From Mageeibacillus sp. UBA1255 (GTDB taxonomy: Bacteria > Bacillota > Clostridia > UBA1212 > UBA1255), in NCBI GenBank assembly GCA_002308795.1, contig DBVV01000115.1:6187-27570 (forward strand): a stretch of DNA of 21,384 bases, written 5' to 3'. This document shows positions 7,518 through 14,955 of this stretch, in pieces. The position numbers were made by a program, and so were the translations under genes. Positions within the stretch are counted from its first letter, which is position 1. Each line of letters starts with the position of its first letter. The notes beneath the pieces are model-generated. The model worked only from the letters and a program-made list of their open reading frames with translations, did not search any database and was not told where the DNA came from.

Positions 7518-8030
7518 ATGCAATACGACCCTTCAAAAGCAGAAGCAAAAACCGCTGCGATACCGCGCGGTCATAAAAGTTTGAAAGAATTGTGGCGGCT
7601 GCCGGGAGGACCGCTGTTCCTTTTTATCTGCCTTCTGGGCGCCTTGGGGATAACGTATGCGGTATTGTCCGCGTTCGGGATCGACCTTTACAGCAAACTG
7701 GGGCTGACGAAGCTCAGGTGCGTATTCCACTCGATGACGGGGCTGTATTGTCCCGGGTGCGGCGGTACGCGGTCAACTCTTATGCTGCTTACGTTTCACC
7801 CTGTCCGCTCGATAATGTACCATCCGGTACCGGTATTCGTTGCCGCACTGGCGGTCAATTTCTTCGTCCGATTTATTTTCGCTTATCTGGTGCCTGAAAA
7901 ATGCCCGGTAAAGTTAAAGCCGGCGAAACCCCGGCTTCTGTATATATTCATTCTGGCAGGCCTTTATATTTTACATTTCATCGTCCGCAACGCGCTTCTG
8001 CTCGGCGGGATAGACACGCTCGCGCTTTAA
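7518..8030 (+). CDS. DUF2752 family small membrane protein
   Basis: A 170-residue membrane protein. Residues 78-85 are CPGCGGTR, the hallmark of DUF2752, with another Cys at 68 in CVFHSMTGLYCPGC. Hydrophobic segments at about 32-53, 104-124 and 139-156 give three membrane passes; the N-terminal 30 residues are polar and basic. The function of the family is unknown. The start has no clear ribosome binding site and no promoter is visible between it and the terminator just upstream, so expression may be weak or read-through; no better in-frame start precedes the first membrane helix. It converges on the ABC exporter gene with 33 bp between the stops. Confidence 0.82.
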   Translation: MQYDPSKAEAKTAAIPRGHKSLKELWRLPGGPLFLFICLLGALGITYAVLSAFGIDLYSKLGLTKLRCVFHSMTGLYCPGCGGTRSTLMLLTFHPVRSIMYHPVPVFVAALAVNFFVRFIFAYLVPEKCPVKLKPAKPRLLYIFILAGLYILHFIVRNALLLGGIDTLAL

Positions 8031-8063
8031 CAGAACTCCACAGCGTATGACGGTCGTGATGCC

Positions 8064-9794
8064 TCACCGGCCTGCGTTTTCCAGCGCCCAGTACCTGCCG
8101 CGCTTCTCCATAAGCTGTTCGTAAGTACCCTGCTCGACGATATTTCCACCCTCGACGACCAATATCAGGTCGGCGTGGCGGATCGTCGCCAGCCTGTGGG
8201 CAATAATAAACGACGTTCTGCCGCTCATCAGGTTAGCAAACCCGCGCTGAACGTATTGTTCGGTGACGATATCGACCGAGCTCGTGGCTTCGTCAAGGAT
8301 CAGTATGGGAGAATCGCACAGCATTGCCCTCGCGATCGTTATGAGCTGCCTCTGACCGCCTGAAAGATTACCGCCGCCGTCCGTGATCAGCGTATCATAA
8401 CCGTCCGGAAGACGCCTGATAAAATTATGCGCATACGCCAGCGAAGCGGCTTTCTTTATCTGCTCGTCGGTAGCTCCGGGACAGCCGTAGGCGATATTAT
8501 CCCTGACCGTACCCGTAAACAGCCACGTATCCTGGAGCACCATCGAAAAAGCGTTGCGCAGACTGTCCCTTTTCACCGTAAGCGTATCCGTCCCGTCTAT
8601 CATTATCCTCCCGCCCTGTGCGTCGTAAAACCGCATCAGAAGGTTAACTATCGTTGTTTTCCCGCCACCCGTAGGTCCGACGATGGCGATAACGTTCCCC
8701 GGCTCGGCCTTCATGTTCAGGTCGGTTATGAGCGGCTTTTCGGGCACGTACGAAAATTTGAGATGTTCTATCGCTACTCCACCTTTTACCGCGGTCAATT
8801 CACCAAGTTCGCTGTCGTCCGGCTCCGGTATTTCGTCCTGTATCTGTTTAAGGCGCGACGCGGAAGCGAACGCATTCTGTATCTGTGTCGTGACGCCTGC
8901 GATCTCGTTGATCGGTTTGGCAAACTGTGTCGCATACGAAAGAAGTGTAGCGATCACTCCGACGGTCATCACTCTTCCGCCCGCGGTGATACCACCCGCA
9001 GCGAACGCAGCACCCATCAGACCGACGCAGATATACGAAATGTTATTGACCAGCCTCGTCGAAGGATTGATAAGAGCGCCGCCGAACTGAGCACGCTTCC
9101 CGACGACGTAAAGCTCGTCATTGACCCTCCGAAACTCGTTAAAAGCAGCGTTCTCCATCGAATTTTCATGTACCGTCCTGATCCCGGACAATATCTCTTC
9201 GACGTGCCCTCCGAGCTCTCCCGTTTTTTTTTGCTGCATAGCGAACAATCTGGCGGTCCGGATTATAACGAATCTGGCGATCAGCAGCGACAGCGGCGTT
9301 ATGCACAAAACAGCGGCGGCGATAGCGGGGCTGATAATAAACATGGCCGTCAACGTTCCCGCTACCGTCACCACGCCCGAAAACAGCTGCACGAAGCTCT
9401 GAGCGAGGCCGTCGTAGATGTTTTCACAATCGGCTGTTATGCGCGTGACGACGTCTCCGTGCTGTCTGGTGTCGAAAAATCTCAGAGGCAGCGTTAAAAT
9501 ATGATTGAAAGTGTCGTTTCTGATGTCGGTCACGGCTCCTGCTGCTGCTTTTCCGGACAGCAGCGGTGACAGATACGATAAAATCGCGCCGGAAGCATAA
9601 AATATCGCCAGAAGCGTCAGATTTTTCCCGAGATCGTCCCAATCGACTCCGCCATCGGCAGTAAGCGCATCGACGGCCCTGCCCATATACAGCGGTCCGA
9701 CCAGCAAAAGCGCTCCGGACAACATCGCGAACAGCAGTGATACGATAAGCATTATCTTGTGATTTTTAAGATATTTCAGGAACCAGCGCGTCAT
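8064..9794 (-). CDS. ABC exporter half-transporter, canonical ATPase subunit
   Basis: A 576-residue type IV (ABCB-like) exporter subunit: six membrane helices in roughly the first 310 residues, then a nucleotide-binding domain. Walker A is GPTGGGKTT with Lys379; the Q-loop region is MVLQDTWLFTGTVRDNI, the signature LSGGQRQ, Walker B LILDEATSSVD with a normal catalytic Glu, and the H-loop IIAHR. Its ATG overlaps the stop of the upstream ABC gene by 4 bp (9791-9794, ATGA), so translation is coupled and the two proteins very likely form a heterodimer. The best-known relatives (TM287/288, LmrCD, BmrCD) export drugs, lipids or peptides; no substrate can be assigned here. Confidence 0.93.
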   Translation of the reverse strand: MTRWFLKYLKNHKIMLIVSLLFAMLSGALLLVGPLYMGRAVDALTADGGVDWDDLGKNLTLLAIFYASGAILSYLSPLLSGKAAAGAVTDIRNDTFNHILTLPLRFFDTRQHGDVVTRITADCENIYDGLAQSFVQLFSGVVTVAGTLTAMFIISPAIAAAVLCITPLSLLIARFVIIRTARLFAMQQKKTGELGGHVEEILSGIRTVHENSMENAAFNEFRRVNDELYVVGKRAQFGGALINPSTRLVNNISYICVGLMGAAFAAGGITAGGRVMTVGVIATLLSYATQFAKPINEIAGVTTQIQNAFASASRLKQIQDEIPEPDDSELGELTAVKGGVAIEHLKFSYVPEKPLITDLNMKAEPGNVIAIVGPTGGGKTTIVNLLMRFYDAQGGRIMIDGTDTLTVKRDSLRNAFSMVLQDTWLFTGTVRDNIAYGCPGATDEQIKKAASLAYAHNFIRRLPDGYDTLITDGGGNLSGGQRQLITIARAMLCDSPILILDEATSSVDIVTEQYVQRGFANLMSGRTSFIIAHRLATIRHADLILVVEGGNIVEQGTYEQLMEKRGRYWALENAGR

Positions 9795-11599
9795 TGTCCG
9801 TCGCCTCCTTCCCCGGAGAGGCGGAAGATCTCGGCATATATCCCGCTGGTTTTTACAAGTTCGTCGTGCGTACCGATGCCTGCCGGTTTTCCGTCGTCGA
9901 GCACCAGGATCTTATCCGCGTGCCGTACGCTTCCGACGCGCTGCGAAACGATGACCATCGTTTTCACGCCTGAATCACGGATCGCGTTAAACATTGCAAG
10001 CGCCGTTGCGTTGTCAAGTGCGCTGAAGCTGTCGTCGAGGATGAGTATTTCGGGTCTGCAGGCCAGTGCGCGGGCAACGCACAGACGCTGCCTCTGTCCG
10101 CCGGAGAAATTGACCCCGCCTCTTTCTACGCGCGCGTCCGGTCCGCCTTTTTCGTCAACGAATCCTTCCGCCTGCGCTATCCTGAGTACTTCGCGTATGC
10201 GTTCGCCGGAGATCGAAGGATCGCCCGCACGGATATTGTCCGCGACCGTTCCCGAGAAAAGCGTGCTCTGCTGCGACGCGATACGGACCGTCCTGCTAAG
10301 CTCATCTTTATCCCATTCGCGTATATCTCTGCCGTTTATACGCACTTCGCCCCCAGTGCACCTGTAGAGGCCCGTCAGAAGCCCTGTAAGGCTGGTTTTA
10401 CCGCTGCCCGTCATCCCTGCTATGCCGAGCACTTCCCCGGGTAAAACGGCCAGATTTACGCCTTCCAGAGCGGGAGGCACTTTTTCGTCGTCGCCGTACC
10501 TTAACGTGGCGTTGATCAGTTCGAACGCCGGTACGGGCGAGGCAGATGTTCCGCATGCGCCCTCCGAGCTTCCGCCGTCTGTTTTTATCTCCGGAGCCGG
10601 TCCGTCAGCCGCTGTCTCGCTATCTTCTCCTTCGGGGATCTCGAAAACCTGATCGACCCGTTTAGCGGAAGCGGCCGCTTTCGTGAACAGCGTCACGAGA
10701 TTCGCGAGCACGAGCAGCGCGGTGACCATATACGAGATATAATTGATAAAAGCGATGATCTTTCCGCCCGTCATCCCGCCTGCTTCGATCATCATCCCGC
10801 CGAACCACAGCACCGCGATCACCGCGACGTTCATGATCAGCGTCGTCACAGGATTCAGCAGCGCGGAGATGCGGTTCACTCTGACGACCGCCTTGTAATA
10901 TTCGCCGGATTCGCCCGAAAAACGCTCTTTTTCTGCATTCGAGCGTGAAAATGCGCGGATTATTCTGGCGCCGGACATGTTTTCGCGGGAGATGACGGCA
11001 ATCTTATCGAGCCGCGCCTGTACTTTTCCGAACAGGGGCACGGACAATTTCATTACGAGTATCACGGCGGCGATCAGGAAAGGCAGCGCGCACAATATTA
11101 CCAGCGTCAGTTTCAGGTTAAGAGCAGCGGCCATGATCAGGCTTCCGATGCAGATGAACGGCGCCCTGATGGCAAGACGGATAAGCATTGCCACCGCCTG
11201 CTGAAGTACGTTCACGTCGTTCGTGACGCGGTTTACCATCGTCGAGGCACCGAGCTTGTCCGCGTTTTTCTGCGACAATCTCAGCATATGGCCGAAGAGC
11301 CTGTTTCGTAGTTCCGTGCCGAAGCCCTGTGATGACAGCGAAGCGACGTACTGGCACACGAGCGCGCTCAGGTATCCGAGGACGGCAATGCCTATCATTA
11401 CAGGCATCATTTTCAGCACGTATGCTCTGTCGCCTCCGGTCACGCCGCGGTCGATAACGTATACCATCAGCGTCGGTATTAACAGTTCGAACACGGCTTC
11501 GGTCAATTTGAACGCCGGTCCGATGATGAACCATTTCCGGTACTTTTTTGCCGAGGCGATTATCTGATTTTCAGCTTTTCTCCTCTTTTTACTACTCAT
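9791..11599 (-). CDS. ABC exporter half-transporter, degenerate ATPase subunit
   Basis: A 602-residue partner of the downstream exporter gene. Six membrane helices precede an ATPase domain with Walker A GMTGSGKTS (Lys401), Q-loop ASQQSTLFSGTVADNI and signature FSGGQRQ. Walker B reads LILDDSFSALD, with Asp523 in place of the catalytic Glu, and the H-loop His is Gln553 (VSQRVGS). This is the pattern of the degenerate half of heterodimeric exporters such as TM287 and BmrC, so one ATP site should hydrolyse poorly. Between the membrane part and Walker A lies a low-complexity Gly/Ser/Ala/Glu-rich linker of about 35 residues (from about DSETAADG to SASPVPAF), longer than usual. The ribosome binding site is weak; the nearest GGAG is about 15 nt from the ATG. 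It follows dnaX by 42 bp and may be read through from it. Confidence 0.93.
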   Translation of the reverse strand: MSSKKRRKAENQIIASAKKYRKWFIIGPAFKLTEAVFELLIPTLMVYVIDRGVTGGDRAYVLKMMPVMIGIAVLGYLSALVCQYVASLSSQGFGTELRNRLFGHMLRLSQKNADKLGASTMVNRVTNDVNVLQQAVAMLIRLAIRAPFICIGSLIMAAALNLKLTLVILCALPFLIAAVILVMKLSVPLFGKVQARLDKIAVISRENMSGARIIRAFSRSNAEKERFSGESGEYYKAVVRVNRISALLNPVTTLIMNVAVIAVLWFGGMMIEAGGMTGGKIIAFINYISYMVTALLVLANLVTLFTKAAASAKRVDQVFEIPEGEDSETAADGPAPEIKTDGGSSEGACGTSASPVPAFELINATLRYGDDEKVPPALEGVNLAVLPGEVLGIAGMTGSGKTSLTGLLTGLYRCTGGEVRINGRDIREWDKDELSRTVRIASQQSTLFSGTVADNIRAGDPSISGERIREVLRIAQAEGFVDEKGGPDARVERGGVNFSGGQRQRLCVARALACRPEILILDDSFSALDNATALAMFNAIRDSGVKTMVIVSQRVGSVRHADKILVLDDGKPAGIGTHDELVKTSGIYAEIFRLSGEGGDGQ

Positions 11600-11627
11600 T
11601 ACCGTTATGAAACGCTCCGGTCTTTAA

Positions 11628-11642
11628 ACATATCTGATATGT
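11628..11642. promoter_or_regulatory. 15-bp perfect palindrome at the dnaX stop
   Basis: ACATATC-T-GATATGT is symmetrical around a single base and overlaps the last base of the dnaX stop codon, 29 bp upstream of the ABC exporter start. It might be an operator for the exporter genes. No promoter boxes can be aligned with it, so this is only a candidate. Confidence 0.25.
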
Positions 11643-13513
11643 CAATCTTTGTAATCGATCTTGAAGTTCATCTTTTTCGACAGATTTTCGAAATATCTGA
11701 CTCCGGCGTCGAATCCGGGATCTGAGCTGCCTTCTGCCGCTGTCTTCTCTGCTGCCGGCGTTCCTGCAGCTGTTTCCACCCGTTCCGCAGATCCAAAAGC
11801 CGTTACCGCAGCTCCGGGAGCCGCTTTTTCAGCTTCAGCGATTATGACCGGCGCATCCTCTTTTAACGCAATCACCTGTTCCATAGGTCTTCCGAACATC
11901 GAAGCGATGACCTCGTTCACGACTTTGAGGTTAGCAGGAGTGGATTTTTTCAGGATATTTACCGTCATTTCTTCTTCGAATACCATCATGAAGCGGTCGC
12001 CGGGGAGTTCGTACTGCTGCGTGCTTTCAGAATACCACGCGAGCATCGACGCCTGCCCTCTGTGATCCATTTCGTCGCAGATCTTATCCCACTCGGCTTT
12101 ATCCAGGCGTCTTACGGCAGATCCGTTGTGCGGAGAAGGTGCGGAGTATTCCGGCGCGGGTACCGCAGAAGCGTCGCGTCTCAGCTCCGGAGCCGGCAGA
12201 TCGACCGCAGGAACGTCCTCGATTTTTTCCTGGTCTGCTTTTGCGGATCCGTTTATCTCACTGATCTCCCGCACAGTTTCATGATCAGACTGTCCTGCCG
12301 CTGCATGATCATTGACCGGGATCGTTTCATGACTCTGCAAAGATACGAGACCTTTTTCCATCAGATCAGCGACTCTGTTTTCCAGCTCGAGGAGGCGCGT
12401 TTCGACTGAAGCGGTCTCTTCTTTCCAGCGCCTGTCAGCCGCGGCCAGCACGCCCGCTTCGAAAACGATCTGCCTTGAAACGGCCCATTTAAGGTTATTA
12501 TCCAGCCCGGAAAGCTCTCGTATAAGCATCGAGATCTCCCTGACCCTGAGGCCTTTGGACAGATTTTTAAGCTGCCTGATCCCCTGCTCGTCTTCGTATA
12601 TAAGGCTGGACGGATCCGGCACGGACATCACGACCAGCATATTTCTAAGTATTTCGATAAGTTCGCGCAGGAATACGGAAGGATCGCGTCCCTCGTTAAA
12701 AACGCGGCGGCTCAGTTCAAGCAGTCTCCTGCAGTCTGAATTAAGTATAGCCGCGGTGAAATCCCACAAAAATTCACGTTCGAGCGAGCCCGTAGCTGCT
12801 CTTGCGACCGCGAGTGTGATCTTACCCTCCGAAGCCGCCGAAGTCTGATCAAGCAGGCTTATAGCATCCCGGAGAGCGCCGTCCGCCTTTTCAGACAGGA
12901 ACATCAGCGCTTCGTCCGTGGCATCTATACCGGATTCGTCACATATATGGCGCAGCCTGGCTGCGATCCCGTCCCTGGATATGCGTTTGAACTCGTATCT
13001 CTGGCAGCGCGACAGCACCGTTACGGGCAGTTTATTCGGTTCGGTGGTAGCCAAAATAAATATAACGTTTTCCGGCGGTTCTTCCAGCGTTTTCAGGAGC
13101 GCGTTGAACGCCGCTGCGGAAAGCATATGTGCCTCGTCTATAATATACACCCTGTACCTGGCCACGGTCGAAGCGTACATGGAATCGTCAATGATCGAAC
13201 GGACGTTATCAACGCCGTTATTGGACGCCGCGTCGATCTCGGAAACGTCAAGTATCCTGCGGTCAATGATCCCGCGGCATATCTCGCATTCGTTGCACGG
13301 TCCCCCGTTCACGGGATGGAAGCAGTTCACGGCGCGGGCAAATATCTTTGCGAGCGTCGTTTTACCGGTCCCTCTGGTGCCTGAGAAAAGATACGCATGT
13401 GCGATCCTGTTCTGGATCACTGCATTACGCAATATGTTCACAACGCTTTCCTGCTCTACGACCTCGTCGAACGTCTGAGGCCGCCATTTGCGGTAAAGTG
13501 CCATATATGACAT
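11642..13513 (-). CDS. dnaX: DNA polymerase III subunit gamma/tau
   Basis: A 623-residue clamp-loader ATPase that loads the beta clamp and links polymerases at the fork. The start at 13513 (MSYMALYRKWRPQTF, the conserved N-terminus) has AAAGGAG 8 nt upstream; a longer reading frame to 13585 is not supported. Walker A GTRGTGKTT is at 45-53, the zinc site uses Cys64, Cys73, Cys76 and Cys79, the DEAH box is at 126-129, and the SRC arginine-finger motif at 168-170. After the AAA+ and collar domains (to about residue 360) comes an acidic, low-complexity linker (Glu/Ala/Pro-rich) and a shorter C-terminal domain typical of tau. I saw no A-AAA-AAG slippery site, so a separate gamma form by frameshift is not indicated. 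It lies directly after the SRP RNA gene, a neighbourhood also known in Bacillus, but ebfC and recR do not follow. Confidence 0.97.
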   Translation of the reverse strand: MSYMALYRKWRPQTFDEVVEQESVVNILRNAVIQNRIAHAYLFSGTRGTGKTTLAKIFARAVNCFHPVNGGPCNECEICRGIIDRRILDVSEIDAASNNGVDNVRSIIDDSMYASTVARYRVYIIDEAHMLSAAAFNALLKTLEEPPENVIFILATTEPNKLPVTVLSRCQRYEFKRISRDGIAARLRHICDESGIDATDEALMFLSEKADGALRDAISLLDQTSAASEGKITLAVARAATGSLEREFLWDFTAAILNSDCRRLLELSRRVFNEGRDPSVFLRELIEILRNMLVVMSVPDPSSLIYEDEQGIRQLKNLSKGLRVREISMLIRELSGLDNNLKWAVSRQIVFEAGVLAAADRRWKEETASVETRLLELENRVADLMEKGLVSLQSHETIPVNDHAAAGQSDHETVREISEINGSAKADQEKIEDVPAVDLPAPELRRDASAVPAPEYSAPSPHNGSAVRRLDKAEWDKICDEMDHRGQASMLAWYSESTQQYELPGDRFMMVFEEEMTVNILKKSTPANLKVVNEVIASMFGRPMEQVIALKEDAPVIIAEAEKAAPGAAVTAFGSAERVETAAGTPAAEKTAAEGSSDPGFDAGVRYFENLSKKMNFKIDYKD

Positions 13514-13599
13514 ATTTCCAGCTCCTTTCTGACTCACCGGATACCGGCGTGCGTCCTTACGCCGCGAAACAGCGGCTCCGCGCAAGATAACGCCTGCTA

Positions 13600-13738
13600 A
13601 AAAAGCCGGCTCCTGAAAGTACCGCCGGGGGACTTACGGCACACGAAAGGGTTCGCTTACCGCTGCTTCCTCCCGGACCTGACGGGGTTCACAAAATTCC
13701 ATTGCGTAAGACCCGGCAGCACTTTCAAGAGCCAGCTC
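13600..13738 (-). ncRNA. ffs: Signal recognition particle RNA, short bacterial form
   Basis: Read on the minus strand, the RNA contains the conserved apical segment GTCAGGTCCGGGAGGAAGCA, with a GNRA-type GGGA tetraloop and the AGCA side of the symmetrical loop that binds Ffh. The two ends form a long rod: GCTGGCTC with GAGCCGGC, TGAAAGT with ACTTTCA, GCCGGG with CCCGGC, and TTACG with CGTAA. The basal stem runs into TTTTTT (13599-13604 on the + strand), which serves as the terminator. The start is placed 7 nt after the -10 box. At about 139 nt it lacks the Alu domain of the 270-nt Bacillus form. Role: with Ffh, co-translational targeting of membrane and secreted proteins. Confidence 0.95.
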
Positions 13739-13744
13739 TGTTTG

Positions 13745-13773
13745 ATTATATACCACGCGGTACCGGAATTCAA
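13745..13773 (-). promoter_or_regulatory. Promoter of the SRP RNA gene
   Basis: On the minus strand TTGAAT (13768-13773) is followed by a 17-bp spacer and a perfect TATAAT (13745-13750). Upstream bases make TTTCACTTGAATT, the same 13-mer as at the isomerase promoter. No clear separate promoter for dnaX is seen in 13514-13599, so dnaX may depend on read-through of the SRP RNA terminator or on an unrecognised promoter. Confidence 0.85.
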
Positions 13774-13841
13774 GTGAAACTTGGCCACACGAAACCGGCC
13801 CGCTCAGCCTGCATTGACCTTTAACCGCACCAGACGGAAGA

Positions 13842-14879
13842 TCAGGCACGGTAGTCGTTGTCCGAAGCCTCGGCAGTATTGCTCCGCTGGCTGTCAACAA
13901 ATTCCTTCGATTTTTTGCGGTCTTTTTCGTCCGGCTTGCTGAAAACGGTCGGCTGGTGGATAACGACCTGCGTGAACGGAATGTTGATGTCATGCGCGTC
14001 AAACAGCAGTTTGAACTGCCTGTTCATATCTCTCTCGACCTGGAATCTGTTGGCCTCCTCGCATCTCGCCACGAACTTGAGCGATACGCCGGAAGAACCG
14101 AGTTCGGAAACGCCCTTGTAGAAAGGACCTTCAACGATATCCGGTATTGCCGCCCCGATCTCTTTGATATGATCTTTAACGACCGCCTCGACGCGCTCGA
14201 TCGATTCGCCGTACTCGATCTGGACAACGCACGGAACGAGCGTCAGATGGTCGGTGAGGTTGATGACGGTCCTGAGGTCGGAGTTGTTCATGATCTTGAA
14301 GTTTCCGCTCGTATCCTCGAACCGCGTCGTCCGGATGCCGATCTCGCGTACAGTTCCGCGGAAGCCGTCAACGATTATGATATCTCCTACGTCGAATACG
14401 TTTTCAAACACGATGAACAGCCCCGAAATTATATCTTCGATCAGCGGCTGTGCTCCGAGGCCTACGATCAGGGACAATATTCCGATGCCTGCTAAAAGCG
14501 TTCCGGTGTCAACGTTCAGTGCTCTCAGCGACGCGAATATGAATATCAGCACCGAAAGGTATTTTATGAACGAGCCGAAAAGATTCAGTATCGCCTTTCC
14601 CCTCTTTATGAACGTTAGCAGCCAGCTTATTATCAGCCTGATCACGTATCCGATCGATATAAAGAAGAATCCGTAGCTGACGATCCTGATCCATTTAATA
14701 TAATCCCCTGCTCCGCTGAAAGGATTCAGGCTCCTGTATATAACGCTGTCTTCGCCGAAGATCCAGCGGCCTCCGATCAGGAGCACGAAATATGCTACTG
14801 CGAGGCACAGGAGCACCACGGTAATGATGACGCTCACCGTTTTTTGTACTTTTTCGGGTTTTTCTTTGAAAGTGATCAT
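13842..14879 (-). CDS. MscS-family mechanosensitive ion channel
   Basis: A 345-residue small-conductance mechanosensitive channel protein that would release solutes on osmotic downshock. The start at 14879 has AAAGGGG 8 nt upstream; a longer frame beginning with TTG at 14903 would overlap that site and is rejected. Hydrophobic helices at about 15-37, 63-91 and 103-119 precede the pore-lining TM3 (about 125-160), which is Gly/Ala-rich: LLAGIGILSLIVGLGAQ. The family's cytoplasmic beta domain follows (FDVGDIIIVDGFRGTVREIGIRTT), then the alpha/beta domain. The last 30 residues are charged (KPDEKDRKKSKEF...) and unlike the core. The 76-bp gap after the 930-residue protein gene leaves shared transcription possible; a weak TATAAC lies in the gap. 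Confidence 0.93.
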   Translation of the reverse strand: MITFKEKPEKVQKTVSVIITVVLLCLAVAYFVLLIGGRWIFGEDSVIYRSLNPFSGAGDYIKWIRIVSYGFFFISIGYVIRLIISWLLTFIKRGKAILNLFGSFIKYLSVLIFIFASLRALNVDTGTLLAGIGILSLIVGLGAQPLIEDIISGLFIVFENVFDVGDIIIVDGFRGTVREIGIRTTRFEDTSGNFKIMNNSDLRTVINLTDHLTLVPCVVQIEYGESIERVEAVVKDHIKEIGAAIPDIVEGPFYKGVSELGSSGVSLKFVARCEEANRFQVERDMNRQFKLLFDAHDINIPFTQVVIHQPTVFSKPDEKDRKKSKEFVDSQRSNTAEASDNDYRA

Positions 14880-14955
14880 TGTGTTTCCCCTTTCTATTTT
14901 CAAGGATTATTTATTGTTTCATCCGAATGAAAGTGTTATGTTATACTGTGTCCGG

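Noticed and set aside
8427..9497. 356-codon + strand frame opposite the ABC exporter
   Set aside because: Arg/His/Ser-rich shadow of a clearly coding minus-strand gene; no ribosome binding site and no recognisable domain.
11642..13513. Programmed frameshift in dnaX producing gamma
   Set aside because: I found no run of six A followed by G in the needed frame, nor a strong stem after a slippery site; one AAAAAG near the C-terminus has only five A.
13514..13599. tRNA-like gene between the SRP RNA and dnaX
   Set aside because: Small GC hairpins are present but no cloverleaf, T-loop GTTCRA or acceptor stem can be drawn.
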